From: Verrucomicrobiales bacterium
GTDB taxonomy: Bacteria; Verrucomicrobiota; Verrucomicrobiia; Verrucomicrobiales; DEV007
Length of the DNA stretch: 60,004 nucleotides
Direction: 5' to 3'
Assembly (NCBI GenBank): GCA_029210205.1
Contig: JARGOD010000021.1
Location: forward strand, 1-60,004
In this document: positions 10,021 to 19,845 of the stretch, in pieces
Numbering within the stretch: position 1 is the first letter of the stretch
Layout of the letters: each line of letters begins with the position of its first letter
Position numbers and translations under genes: made by a program
Notes under the pieces: model-generated
What the model was told of the DNA's origin: nothing
The model's input: only the letters and a program-made list of their open reading frames with translations
Databases searched by the model: none

Positions 10021-12027
10021 CTACTCTGCCACAACAACGGGCGCTTCGGGAAGTGCATTCAGAAAGACTTTCCCGTAGCGTTTGCTCAAAATTCGATTGT
10101 CGAGCAACACGACGAGCCCTTCATCCTCACCGCTCCGAATGAGTCGCCCAACTCCCTGGCGCAACTTCAAAATCGCTTCGGGAACCGAGTATTCCATGAA
10201 TGAATTTCCTCCCCCTTCCTCGATCTTCTCGAGGCGGGCCTGAGTTAGAGGATGGTCCGGAACTGCAAACGGCAGCCGTGTGATGATCACGTTAGTCAAA
10301 GCCTCTCCCGGCACATCCACACCGGTCCAAAAACTGTCAGTTCCGAAGAGCACACTGGTTTTGTCTTTTTTAAACTGTTCAATGAGCTGACCACGCGACT
10401 TTCCGCGCCCCTGCACAAGCAGTTCCAGATTTTCGTTCTCAAAGAAATCCTGCATTGCCTCCGAGACTCGCTTCAGTAGTGAGTAGCTCGTAAAAAGAAC
10501 AAAAGCACTCCCTTTCGACAGCTTCACGAAATGGGAAACCCATTTAATCAACGCCTCCTCGTAACCGGATTCGTTCGGCTGAGGCATTTGCTTCACGAGA
10601 TGAATCGTCATTTGTTCCTCATAGAGAAACGGACTTCCAATCTGGATCGCTTCGACCTCATCCGCCCCTACCCTGTTGCGGAAGTAATTCAAATCCCGAT
10701 CTCCGATCCCCAGAGTCGCGCTCGTGAAAACACAGGGGCGATTCCGCTCAAAAAAGACAGGCCGGAGCAGCTCGGCGACGTCGATCGGCGCTGCATTCAG
10801 ACTGATTGAGTCCCGCTCACCTTTTTCGACCCAATAAACGAGACCGTCTTCACTTTGATCGAGAAAGGTCGCGAGAGCTGCCCGGCAATCAGCCAGCCGG
10901 CGCGCCAATTCGGTCAGTTCATTTTTCATCGAATCCTCAGCAAGATCGGCCACAGTCCGCGCACGACGCCCGACTTCGATTAGCCCGGCTCCGAGAGTAT
11001 CCTCGACAAACTCCGGATCCCGAATCCTGAACTCACGACCGTACTCGCCCCATTGACAGCTATGCTCCACTTCGTCAAAAAACTCGTCGATGTCGTCGAG
11101 CAGCTTCATTGTCGAGCGACGGCCCTGACTGTCCCCCGTGACGGCAAAGAGGCCCTTCTTATTCTTGGGGTTAAAAAGGCGATGCAGATCAAACTTCATT
11201 CCGATTTGAGTGAGATTGATACCCAACTGCCGCGCCGCGACCTGCTCAAGCGTGTGCGCCTCGTCAAAAATTAGAAAATCGCCCGCGAAAAGAAACCCTT
11301 CACCTGACTCTGTGAATTCCGCCTGGCTGTTCAAAAGAGTGAAGAACAAAGTGTGATTTACGACGAGGACATCCGCCTCGGCGACCTTCTTCTTCACTTC
11401 CTGGTAAAAACACTTTCCGGAAGAACCACACCGACGAGGCGTGCATACATGAGACTCACTGCAGACCTGGGACCAGATCCGACCGGACGGAGCAAAATCG
11501 AGATCACTGAGCGTACCATCCTTCGTTTTCTCAGCCCATTCCCAGATCGCTTTGAGCTCTTCCAGTTCAGAGGATGTGAACATTTCCCCGCCGCCTGACA
11601 TCGCAATGTGGAGACGGTTCGGACAGAGGTAGTTGCGCCGACCTTTCAACAGCATCGCGTTGAAGGGCTCGTTCATGACCGACTGAAGCAAAGGAATATC
11701 CTTATCGATCAATTGCTCCTGCAGATTAATCGTGTGCGTCGAAATAATCGCCTTGCGGCGCTCGTCGAGCGCCTTGCGAACCGCCGGAGCGAGATAGGCG
11801 AGCGATTTTCCAACTCCTGTTCCAGCCTCAACGACGAGAGGGCGCTCTTCCTCCAAGGCACGCGCTACCGCGACTGCCATCTGCTGTTGCTGAGGCCGAA
11901 ATTCGAAATCCTTCAGCTTGGACAAAGCTCCACTCGACCCGAAGAACTCGGAAGTCGTGCGAGAGAGAGTCTCAGCGGGGGAACCAAAATCGGAAATCGA
12001 AATCACAGTCGTTAGCCATCCGATCAA
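10021..12027 (-). CDS. dinG: DinG-family ATP-dependent DNA helicase with iron-sulfur cluster
   Basis: A superfamily 2 (XPD-like) 5'-to-3' helicase of about 668 residues. Visible motifs: RPQQQQM (Q-like), Walker A AGTGVGKS (68-75), DEAH (255-258), and four cluster cysteines C135, C195, C200 and C206, whose last three have the C-x4-C-x5-C spacing of DinG. The C-terminal SFxTGVDVPGE, ITRLPF and RQGVGRLIR motifs are also present. It unwinds unusual DNA or DNA-RNA structures in replication and repair. The start is uncertain. The open frame begins at a TTG (12027) only 2 nt after a perfect AGGAGG (12035-12030); a GTG lies at 12006, and there is no in-frame ATG before residue 50. It follows the transglutaminase gene by 33 nt and precedes nagA by 13 nt. 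Confidence 0.9.
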   Translation of the reverse strand: MIGWLTTVISISDFGSPAETLSRTTSEFFGSSGALSKLKDFEFRPQQQQMAVAVARALEEERPLVVEAGTGVGKSLAYLAPAVRKALDERRKAIISTHTINLQEQLIDKDIPLLQSVMNEPFNAMLLKGRRNYLCPNRLHIAMSGGGEMFTSSELEELKAIWEWAEKTKDGTLSDLDFAPSGRIWSQVCSESHVCTPRRCGSSGKCFYQEVKKKVAEADVLVVNHTLFFTLLNSQAEFTESGEGFLFAGDFLIFDEAHTLEQVAARQLGINLTQIGMKFDLHRLFNPKNKKGLFAVTGDSQGRRSTMKLLDDIDEFFDEVEHSCQWGEYGREFRIRDPEFVEDTLGAGLIEVGRRARTVADLAEDSMKNELTELARRLADCRAALATFLDQSEDGLVYWVEKGERDSISLNAAPIDVAELLRPVFFERNRPCVFTSATLGIGDRDLNYFRNRVGADEVEAIQIGSPFLYEEQMTIHLVKQMPQPNESGYEEALIKWVSHFVKLSKGSAFVLFTSYSLLKRVSEAMQDFFENENLELLVQGRGKSRGQLIEQFKKDKTSVLFGTDSFWTGVDVPGEALTNVIITRLPFAVPDHPLTQARLEKIEEGGGNSFMEYSVPEAILKLRQGVGRLIRSGEDEGLVVLLDNRILSKRYGKVFLNALPEAPVVVAE

Positions 12028-12060
12028 ACCCTCCTAGGTGCAAGACTAAACAGGGTTGAA

Positions 12061-12945
12061 TCAGAACCTTTCGACATCTACTTCGACCGACAAAACCTGC
12101 CCGCCGCTGCCAACAAACATGCCTTTGAGTGGCTGCACATCGAAGTAATCTCTACCGTGCGCGATCTTGATGTGCTGATGTGCCGGGATCTTGTCGTTGG
12201 TCGGATCAAAAGCGACCCATCCGGTCTTAGCCGAGTAGGCTTCAATCCAGGCGTGCGTTGCATCCGACCCCTGAAGCTTTTCCTGGCCTGGAGGCGGTAG
12301 AGTCTCAAGGTAACCGCTCACATAGCGCGCCGGAATACCGATGCGACGAAGTGCGGCAATCATGACATGGGCAAAATCCTGACAAACCCCTTTCTTATTC
12401 TCAAGCACTGTGGCCAAAGGGGTTGTCGTGTCAGTCGCACCGGGAACATAGGAAAATTCGGTGTAGACCCTGGTCATCAGTTCAGATATCAGCGCCATGC
12501 TGTCCTTGCCGACTGTCAGAGAGGGTTTGAGAAACGTGTCGAGTTCTTCGATGAAGGGACAGGTTCGTGTTGGTAGCAGAAAATTGGCAAAGTAGAGACC
12601 CGCTTCATCACTGTCACCCGGGCGGAGACGCTCCTTTTTGTCATCCCAAGGAATTCCGCTGAGAGGAGACTGAACGACATTGACCTGTTTTTCGACAGTC
12701 AACGTCGATAGGACTTCCAGCCGATCATGAGATTCCTGAATCTCAAAATAAAGTGTTCCGTTTTTCCAGTAATCTTCCCGATCCACTCGAAAAAACGGCT
12801 CGGGCGTCACCGCCACCTGATGAGAGAGAATTTCCTGTTGATCATCCTCGCGCGGCTTCACATGCGCGATGCTGTGACAAATATCAATCCTGCCACCGTA
12901 TTGATAGGTCGTCCGATGACGAATCCGATAACGATACGTTTCCAT
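12061..12945 (-). CDS. Transglutaminase-like enzyme of the ATP-grasp/alpha-E system
   Basis: The 294-residue protein has the bacterial transglutaminase layout: an N-terminal beta domain (about 1-95, RIRHRTTYQYGG) and a papain-like catalytic core with Cys188 in GVCQDFAH, His231 in ATHAWIE and Asp247 in FDPTND. In bacteria this fold is more often a peptidase or amide-exchange enzyme than a cross-linker. No signal peptide is visible, so it is probably cytosolic. Its ATG at 12945 overlaps the stop of the upstream fusion gene by one base (TGATG), which implies coupled translation. With four neighbours it forms a conserved gene set whose product is not known. A TTG one codon upstream is the only alternative start. 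Confidence 0.9.
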   Translation of the reverse strand: METYRYRIRHRTTYQYGGRIDICHSIAHVKPREDDQQEILSHQVAVTPEPFFRVDREDYWKNGTLYFEIQESHDRLEVLSTLTVEKQVNVVQSPLSGIPWDDKKERLRPGDSDEAGLYFANFLLPTRTCPFIEELDTFLKPSLTVGKDSMALISELMTRVYTEFSYVPGATDTTTPLATVLENKKGVCQDFAHVMIAALRRIGIPARYVSGYLETLPPPGQEKLQGSDATHAWIEAYSAKTGWVAFDPTNDKIPAHQHIKIAHGRDYFDVQPLKGMFVGSGGQVLSVEVDVERF

Positions 12946-15449
12946 CAACTTTTCGCGTGGTTGAAGTAGGTGACTGTCAGATAATCAGAAAGTTCGACCA
13001 AGGTGTCGCCCAGATCCGCAAGCAACGTCTGGACCTCCTCCTGTTTGAACAGGCCAGCCTCTACTTCGGCAATGAAAGGGCCCGCGAAATTCTCGAGGCG
13101 ATCACACATCGGCTGAATCAATTCCAGAGCATGCTCTTGATCACCGGCAGTCGGCAGTTTGTCACCAATATCAAGAAGGCGATCCAGAATATGGTGCAGG
13201 GACCTGGGATAGTCAGTCTCTCCTAGCAGCAACAGCGTCGTCATCGGGGTGTTGGGCGCCTGATGAAAGCGGCGCTGGTATGTGCGCACACTGTCGAGGA
13301 GAGAGAGAATGGACTCGTTCAGGAGCGTACTCATGTCACCATCTGCCCCTGACTTTAGCAGAAAAGACAGGAGTCCACTGATGAGAGTGCCACGCTCGAT
13401 TCGCCGCCCGATATCAAGGAGTGCCCAGCCTTCGTCACGAGTCATGCTGTCGAGATTTAAACCGAGAAACGCTGAGAGATTGAGCTGCAAATTATCCAAC
13501 TCAGCACCGAACTGGAAGTGAGCAGGATCAGCGGAGATCAGTCGTCCCCTTGACTCATGGCAAGTCTCCACCGCCATGATGCTTGCGGGAGACCATGACT
13601 CACGAGTGACCTGCGCGGCGTGATGAAAGCGCTGTAAGTTAAAGGGGATTCCCACCGTGCACGTGGGATCGCTGAGAATCGGCATCACCGGATCCTTCTC
13701 AGCAGCCGCCGGGGAAAATTCGAAGACATCGTAAAGCGCCTGCATCAGTAGTGTCTCGTGCTGACGCTCAAACTCTTCATCATGAGAGAAACCTCGCGTT
13801 CTGCCATCGATGATTCGTGACGCAAATTTCGCGACGAACTGAGCCCGCTCTGCGTAGCGTCCTGTCCAATACAAGTTCTCTCCGGTGCGACTCGGCACGA
13901 TGTACGGCGCAGCAGGAAGCGCGGTATCCACCACGGTGGCGATACTAAACGGTTCCGGTGCTTCAGAAGAGCAAATCCAAACATCCTTTGAGTCACCTTC
14001 TTCACGAGTCGACACGACAACCCCATCCGCTGTACTGACCCGACCAAGGCCGCCAGGCATCACGCTCGGTCCGGTATCGCTATCAAAGTAAGAGAACATG
14101 CGGAGAACCGCGCCACGAGGAACCAACGATTCCCCCCTTGAGGTCGGAATGGTCGAGATTTTGATTTCCTCCTGCCCGATGTAGCCCGCTGGATTTGCCT
14201 GAATAGTCGCCTTCAGATTTTCCAACTGCTCAGTAGAAAGACGACGACCATAAAGGGTGCTGAACTCAGAGTGAGCACCGACTGACTTGATCACCATGGA
14301 CGGGAGATTCGCAAGGACATGCGACAAGGCCGTGGGACTTCCGCACCACCAGCTCGCCACAGGAGGAATCTCCAGCTCTTCCCCGAGAAACTCCCGGCAC
14401 AGCTTGGGTAGGTAAGGATAAAAACCGGGCGACTGAAGAACTTCACTACCGGGATGGCTCGCCAAGGTCACCCCGCCACCTCTCATCACTTCAAATAGAC
14501 CTGCGACTCCGGGCTTACCGCGCACCTCCCGTTCAAGGGAATCGATCTCGCCTCCCGGCATCGTCTTCCAGATAACATCAACCGGCACGAGCCGACTCAG
14601 TGCTTTGATCCAGACTTGTCCATCGCGAACGGTCAGGTCTGCTGGATGCACCCGGAGAACCCCGCAATAATTCGCGAGAAATCCAATCTCAGAATCCTCA
14701 TCCTCTTCGGAGGAATCCACGATTGCGACCAGTGGAATATCACCACCTGACTGAGCCCGACGACCAAGGTAGTTGAACCAGTCGGTGAAAAATTGACCAA
14801 CGCGTCGAACGCCACACCTTCTAAAGAGGCGGGGCAAAACCTTATTGACGACCGTTCGATTCTCCAGCGCTAGACCGAGACCAAAAGGATGATCAAAACG
14901 ATCATTAACAATAAACGGCTGGCCACTGGCATCTCTCGCGACATCAAAGGCGGAGATACCGAGCCCCACCACCGAATCTCCGGGCGTGAGGTCATGAAGC
15001 GGGCGGACAAATCCGGGATGACCCAAAAGAATCTCAGCCGGGACGAGTTTCTCTCTCAGCATTCGCTGCTCGCCATAGGCATCCCGCAGCAGCATCTCGA
15101 AGAGTCTTGTGCGCTGCGAAATCCCCGCTTCGAGCGTTTGCCACTTACTCGCGGAATAAAGCCATGGGATCGCATCGAGACTCCACCCCGCTCCCTCGTC
15201 CAGTTCCTCGAGAGTCGCAGAGCGGTAGGCGAGACCGCGTTCGCGCGAAATTCGCGTCGCAACATTCCGCCAATCAACGAGGACACTACTGCCATGGCGC
15301 CCAACCGATTCAAAGAGCGGTTGCCACTCGGGAGCGATGCTGCCATCAGCGTTCACCGATTCATCGCGACGCCCTTTCAGGGGGCTGTAACCGAGTGAGT
15401 CCATCAGCTGTTGTTGGTCCTGGATTGTCCCTATGGGAGCGGCGCACAT
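12945..15449 (-). CDS. Circularly permuted ATP-grasp / alpha-E (DUF403) fusion protein
   Basis: The 834-residue protein joins two domains that are separate proteins elsewhere in this operon. About 1-510 is a circularly permuted ATP-grasp fold (DUF404/DUF407-like: FGLGLALENR at 189-198, MVIKSVG at 385-391, GYIGQEEIKIST at 422-433). About 515-834 is an alpha-helical alpha-E domain beginning SRTGENLYWTGRYAER. ATP-grasp enzymes of this type are predicted to form peptide-like amide bonds. Compared with the stand-alone copy at 19846-21300, key segments differ: VLEDN is FIVND here, YRRLDDD is IWKTMPG and HIDLRPF is VLRMFSY. Its own activity is therefore uncertain. It follows the DUF2126 gene by 9 nt and overlaps the next gene by one base. 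Confidence 0.88.
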   Translation of the reverse strand: MCAAPIGTIQDQQQLMDSLGYSPLKGRRDESVNADGSIAPEWQPLFESVGRHGSSVLVDWRNVATRISRERGLAYRSATLEELDEGAGWSLDAIPWLYSASKWQTLEAGISQRTRLFEMLLRDAYGEQRMLREKLVPAEILLGHPGFVRPLHDLTPGDSVVGLGISAFDVARDASGQPFIVNDRFDHPFGLGLALENRTVVNKVLPRLFRRCGVRRVGQFFTDWFNYLGRRAQSGGDIPLVAIVDSSEEDEDSEIGFLANYCGVLRVHPADLTVRDGQVWIKALSRLVPVDVIWKTMPGGEIDSLEREVRGKPGVAGLFEVMRGGGVTLASHPGSEVLQSPGFYPYLPKLCREFLGEELEIPPVASWWCGSPTALSHVLANLPSMVIKSVGAHSEFSTLYGRRLSTEQLENLKATIQANPAGYIGQEEIKISTIPTSRGESLVPRGAVLRMFSYFDSDTGPSVMPGGLGRVSTADGVVVSTREEGDSKDVWICSSEAPEPFSIATVVDTALPAAPYIVPSRTGENLYWTGRYAERAQFVAKFASRIIDGRTRGFSHDEEFERQHETLLMQALYDVFEFSPAAAEKDPVMPILSDPTCTVGIPFNLQRFHHAAQVTRESWSPASIMAVETCHESRGRLISADPAHFQFGAELDNLQLNLSAFLGLNLDSMTRDEGWALLDIGRRIERGTLISGLLSFLLKSGADGDMSTLLNESILSLLDSVRTYQRRFHQAPNTPMTTLLLLGETDYPRSLHHILDRLLDIGDKLPTAGDQEHALELIQPMCDRLENFAGPFIAEVEAGLFKQEEVQTLLADLGDTLVELSDYLTVTYFNHAKS

Positions 15450-15458
15450 CCCGCGAAC

Positions 15459-18400
15459 TTACTTGAAATCAGTAAGTTGGAAACTGGAAGCTGTCCTTAA
15501 ATCCAGGGTATGAGGGAACTCCCGACTTTCGTATTCAGGCGGGATGATCTCAACTCTCTCGCCTCCCTCACGTTCAATGAAGCGTCCGGCAAGCGGTCCC
15601 TCAACCGCGGCAGTTTCGATGACACCGGGAGTGTGTCCATCGTGCCAGAAACGCGAAAGACGGCGCGCCTCTGCTTCTCGCGCGTTGACGGGAAAGGACT
15701 CATAGCTGAGACCGCCCGGATGTCCCACATGATAGACACAGCCTCCCAGTGACTTTCGGTTTCTTGTGTCGATTATGTCGATCACCAGCTGTGGCTGAGC
15801 TTCAATAGAAGGATGCATCGATGAAGGGGGATTCCAGGCCTTAAATCGTATCCCCCCGATCCACTCCTCACGAACTGCGCCCAGATGTAGCGGCACGCGG
15901 CGCCCATTGCAGGTCACAATGTGACGTCCTTCAACGAGGCCCTTCACTTTGATTTGAAGCCTTTCCACCGAAGAATCAACAAACCTTGAAGTGCCGGACG
16001 CCGTCGTTTCCTCCCCGAGAACATTCCAAGGCTCAAGCGCACTGCGGATCTCCATCTCAAAACCCTCGCGTCTCACTAAACCAAAGCAGGGAAAGCGGAA
16101 CTCAACGAAGGGTTCGAGCCATGTATTCGAAAAAGGAATCCCGCAATCATTCAAATCCTCGCAGACTTCTTTTAAATCGTTTTTTACATAGTGAGGAAGT
16201 AAAAACCTATCATGAAGAGTTGTCCCCCAACGAATTAACTTATGACGGAAAGGCCGCTCCCAAAATCGTGCAATCAATGCCCTAACGAGCAGTGATTGAA
16301 CAAGCGCCATCTGCCTGTGCGGAGGCATTTCGAATCCTCGCAGCTCAAGTAATCCGAGTTGCCCCGTGCTGGAGTCTGGCGAAAAGAGCTTATCGATACA
16401 GATTTCCGCGCGGTGCGTGTTCCCGGTGAGATCGGTGAGCAAATTTCGAAGAGTCCGATCAACCAGATAAGGCTCCGCAACTCCACGATGCAAAGTTTCC
16501 AACGCAATATCGAGCTCGAAGAGCCGGTCATCGCGGCCTTCGTCGACACGTGGCGCTTGACTTGTTGGTCCGATAAAAAGGCCCGAGAAAAGATAGGAAA
16601 GTCCCGGATGATGCTGCCAAAAAGCAATGAGACTTGCGAGGACGTCAGGACGTCTCAGGAATGGGCTCTCTGCAGGAGTGCTTGCACCAATGACAACATG
16701 ATTCCCTCCCCCGGTCCCCGTATGACGACCATCAAGCATAAATTTCTCGGCTCCAAGGCGCGACTGACGGGCAGCCTCGTAGAGTTTTTCCGTATTGGAA
16801 ACCAGCTCCTTCCATGAAGCTGCCGGATGAACATTCACCTCAATCACTCCTGGGTCCGGAGTGACTTTCAAACTCTGGATTCGGGGATCACGAGGCGGCT
16901 CATAGCCTTCGATGACAACTGCCAGACCATGCCGCTCGGCAGCCAGCTCTATAGCGGCAATTAGCTCAAGATATTCCTCTAAACTCGAAACCGGAGGCAT
17001 AAAAACATGCAGTCGACCTTCGCGACACTCCGCAAGCAGCGCGGTGCGGGGAATCCAATCATCATGGCTTTCCGCGAGATCACCGAAATAGCGATTGAGA
17101 GGATTCGGATCCAAATCAGCGCGTTCACTTTCCATCGGTGAACGTTCTTTGATGACGTCATCCGCCGTGGCTTCCCGAATCGAATCAAGCGGCAATCGGA
17201 ATCCCATGGCCGAGGCTCCGGGAATGAGAAAAAGTGTGCCGCGCTTCAGCCTCCAGTTAGCGCCAACCCAACGGTTCGCGGTTTTACTGACAAAAATAGG
17301 AAGCACGAATCCTGTTGGCGTTTCGAGGCCGCGTTTCTCAAGTTTCGCGAGCGTCTTGCGCTCCAAAGAGGCAGTTTCGTCGTCATATTCCTCTGGCTCC
17401 TCATCCACCGGAAGAGAATCAATTTTCCAGCGGTAGTACTCGTAGTCCTCACAGGCAGGAATCACGCAGTCATCTCCGATCCGGAGAATCGAGGCGACCT
17501 CATGCATGAGTTTGCCACTGTCTTCCTGTGAGAAACTCCCCGGTTTGTCCGGGTCTGCCTGTGTCGAAGTCGATCGCCACATCGGGTAGCCGTCCTTTCG
17601 CCAGAAAATGCCGTAAGCCCATCGCGGAACCGGTTCGCCCGGATACCACTTCCCTTCCCCGAACCAAATCAAGCCCCCGGGAGCAAACTCTTCGCGGAGT
17701 CGACCGGTGAGTTCGATGGCTCGTTCCCGCTTCGCAGGACTGTCCGCACTGGTATTCCATTCGTCGCCCTCCATGTCATCGATCGACACAAAAGTCGGCT
17801 CACCTCCCATTGTGAGCCTGACATCACCCTCGTTGAGCTTTTCATCGACGAGATCTCCAACCGCGCTAATCGTCTGCCACTCGACATCGTTATACGGCTT
17901 CGTGACGCGCGGATCTTCGTGAACGCGAGAGACGATATTATCAAACTCAAATTCGGTTTCACAGGGCTCAACGCTCCCCACGATCGGAGCCGCGCTCGAC
18001 GGCTCTGGAGTGCAGGCAAGGGGAATGTGCCCCTCTCCTGCCATCAAGCCGGAAGTTGGATCCATGCCGACCCATCCGGCTCCCGGAAGATAAACTTCGG
18101 TCCAGGCGTGAAGATCGGTAAAATCTTCCGTCGGTCCGCTCGGTCCATCGAGAGCTTTCTCATCTGCATAAAGCTGAACTAAATAACCGGAAACAAAACG
18201 AGATGCGATTCCGAGCTTTCTAAAAACCTGACAAAGCAAGAACGCTGAATCTCGACAGGAACCTGACTTTAGACTGAGTGTTTCCCCGCAATGTTGAACG
18301 CCGGCCTCGAGACGGACTCGATAGTCCACGATTTGCTCGATGCGCTGATTTACCCTGATGAGGAAATCGATCGTCCTCATTTTATCCAGCCCTCGAAACT

Positions 18401-18815
18401 CCTCGACCAGTTCGTAAAGCATCGGATCGTGATCCGTTTCGATCAAGTAAGGCGCCAATTCCGATTTTAGACTGTCAGGATAGCTGGCGGTATCGGGATA
18501 GCTGAATGGAAACTCTTCAGCCGGGTCCTCAAGAAAGAAATCAAAGGGATTGATCGAAGTCAGGTCGGCCACCAAATCAACGGTGAACTCAAGCTTCTTT
18601 GTTTTCTCAGGAAAAACGAGTCGTCCCAGGTAATTTCCGAACGGATCCTGCTGCCAGTTGATGAAATGATCATCCGGCTGGACGCGAAGCGAGTAGGAAA
18701 GGATCGGAGTCCGACAATGAGGAGCCGGCTTTAACCGAACGACATGCGGATGAACCGTAATCTCCCGGTCGAAAGTGTAACTCGTGCGGTGGTAGAGAGC
18801 GACGTGAATCGACAT
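15459..18815 (-). CDS. Transglutaminase-like protein with C-terminal DUF2126
   Basis: The 1,118-residue protein starts with a bacterial transglutaminase N-terminal domain (about 1-90) and a catalytic core (about 120-260) with Cys187 in SGSCRDSAF, His236 in DLHAWTE and Asp252 in GMDPTSG. The remainder (about 300-1118) is the large DUF2126 region, with a conserved MGGEPTFVSIDD segment, HTGTGGGNHVVIGA and a late GLSYESFPVN segment. The DUF2126 part may be a second, glutamine-synthetase-like or amidoligase-like catalytic module; that assignment is from family-level proposals and cannot be proved here. There is no signal peptide. It lies 16 nt after the alpha-E gene and 9 nt before the fusion gene, in the middle of the five-gene set. 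Confidence 0.9.
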   Translation of the reverse strand: MSIHVALYHRTSYTFDREITVHPHVVRLKPAPHCRTPILSYSLRVQPDDHFINWQQDPFGNYLGRLVFPEKTKKLEFTVDLVADLTSINPFDFFLEDPAEEFPFSYPDTASYPDSLKSELAPYLIETDHDPMLYELVEEFRGLDKMRTIDFLIRVNQRIEQIVDYRVRLEAGVQHCGETLSLKSGSCRDSAFLLCQVFRKLGIASRFVSGYLVQLYADEKALDGPSGPTEDFTDLHAWTEVYLPGAGWVGMDPTSGLMAGEGHIPLACTPEPSSAAPIVGSVEPCETEFEFDNIVSRVHEDPRVTKPYNDVEWQTISAVGDLVDEKLNEGDVRLTMGGEPTFVSIDDMEGDEWNTSADSPAKRERAIELTGRLREEFAPGGLIWFGEGKWYPGEPVPRWAYGIFWRKDGYPMWRSTSTQADPDKPGSFSQEDSGKLMHEVASILRIGDDCVIPACEDYEYYRWKIDSLPVDEEPEEYDDETASLERKTLAKLEKRGLETPTGFVLPIFVSKTANRWVGANWRLKRGTLFLIPGASAMGFRLPLDSIREATADDVIKERSPMESERADLDPNPLNRYFGDLAESHDDWIPRTALLAECREGRLHVFMPPVSSLEEYLELIAAIELAAERHGLAVVIEGYEPPRDPRIQSLKVTPDPGVIEVNVHPAASWKELVSNTEKLYEAARQSRLGAEKFMLDGRHTGTGGGNHVVIGASTPAESPFLRRPDVLASLIAFWQHHPGLSYLFSGLFIGPTSQAPRVDEGRDDRLFELDIALETLHRGVAEPYLVDRTLRNLLTDLTGNTHRAEICIDKLFSPDSSTGQLGLLELRGFEMPPHRQMALVQSLLVRALIARFWERPFRHKLIRWGTTLHDRFLLPHYVKNDLKEVCEDLNDCGIPFSNTWLEPFVEFRFPCFGLVRREGFEMEIRSALEPWNVLGEETTASGTSRFVDSSVERLQIKVKGLVEGRHIVTCNGRRVPLHLGAVREEWIGGIRFKAWNPPSSMHPSIEAQPQLVIDIIDTRNRKSLGGCVYHVGHPGGLSYESFPVNAREAEARRLSRFWHDGHTPGVIETAAVEGPLAGRFIEREGGERVEIIPPEYESREFPHTLDLRTASSFQLTDFK

Positions 18816-18831
18816 AGAAATGGTTGGGAAA

Positions 18832-19827
18832 CTATTGTTGCTGCTGTTCTTCGATCTGTTGCTGTTGCTGGGCGCGCATTCGGCTAGTGACGTAAGCTTC
18901 GGCGCTCTTAGGCGGAGCCTCTTTGCGGAGTAAAAAATATCGTTGGGCTACCTCCCAACCGATCTCGTTCAAGTCGAACTGGATGGAATCGACGTAGTCA
19001 TGGAGCCCCAGCTTACCAATATCTTCAACGCCGGAAAAATTAAGGCGCGCGAGGAGGCCACCCGCGCTCCGCTCTGCTTCATTGGAGTAATCGCCCGCCT
19101 TTGTGCCTGAAACCTGATGAAGAAGCTCATCAATTTTCTGAGCACAGTAGCGAACGGACCTCGGAAACGTCGCCGAGAACAAAAGAAGTGCAGACGCATT
19201 CGCCGCGTCTACTTCGCCGCCATAACGATGACGATGCTCTGCTGTCGCACTGCAGGCGCGAAGGATTGTATTCCAGGCTGAAGACACTTCCTGATCAGGC
19301 AAAAAATGCGGCAAATCCACAATCCGGCTCGTCTTATCAGCCCGCTCCAAATATCCACCGAGCTGGACAAATGCAAGCACATCAGTTCTTGGCAATGATG
19401 ACCATTCGATGCCACGGAAAAGGAGCGCCGACCTCGTCGTCATCTCACAGATTTTCTCGTGCCGGTCGCGATCGTTGACATTGATCTGTTTCAGATCGAG
19501 CCAGAGCGAGTTCACTTCGATCCACATCTCTTCCGAGATTTGATCCCTTACTGCTCGAGCATTCTCCCGCGCCTGAAAGACACAATTCAGGATACTGTCA
19601 GGATTTTCCTCGGAACTTACCATGTAAGTGACGACATCCTCTTTGGATTCCTCGTCTCCCATCGAGGTAACTTCAAGGAGCGGGTGCCACTCGTGAGCGG
19701 TCCCGGAAAGCGACGAGGTCGCGTCGAGCAATTCATTCTGATGGGCCGTGACGAGTCGGGAAAGATTATCAGCCCGCTCAATGTAACGGCTCATCCAAAA
19801 AAGGTTTTCAGCAACACGTGAAAGCAT
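18832..19827 (-). CDS. Alpha-E domain protein (DUF403)
   Basis: An all-alpha protein of 331 residues that opens with the family signature MLSRVAENLFWMSRYIERADNL cut here to its key parts: SRVAENLFW and RYIERADN. Alpha-E proteins occur almost always next to circularly permuted ATP-grasp and transglutaminase-like genes. They are thought to be partner or accessory subunits; no reaction is established. The C-terminus is odd: after SRMRAQ it ends in a run of Gln broken by Ile-Glu-Glu, encoded by CAG/CAA-type repeats (about 18835-18875). This tail looks unstructured and may vary in length between strains. The gene is 18 nt after the ATP-grasp gene and 16 nt before the transglutaminase-DUF2126 gene. 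Confidence 0.88.
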   Translation of the reverse strand: MLSRVAENLFWMSRYIERADNLSRLVTAHQNELLDATSSLSGTAHEWHPLLEVTSMGDEESKEDVVTYMVSSEENPDSILNCVFQARENARAVRDQISEEMWIEVNSLWLDLKQINVNDRDRHEKICEMTTRSALLFRGIEWSSLPRTDVLAFVQLGGYLERADKTSRIVDLPHFLPDQEVSSAWNTILRACSATAEHRHRYGGEVDAANASALLLFSATFPRSVRYCAQKIDELLHQVSGTKAGDYSNEAERSAGGLLARLNFSGVEDIGKLGLHDYVDSIQFDLNEIGWEVAQRYFLLRKEAPPKSAEAYVTSRMRAQQQQQIEEQQQQ

Positions 19828-19845
19828 ACTAGTTCAATCAAAGTT

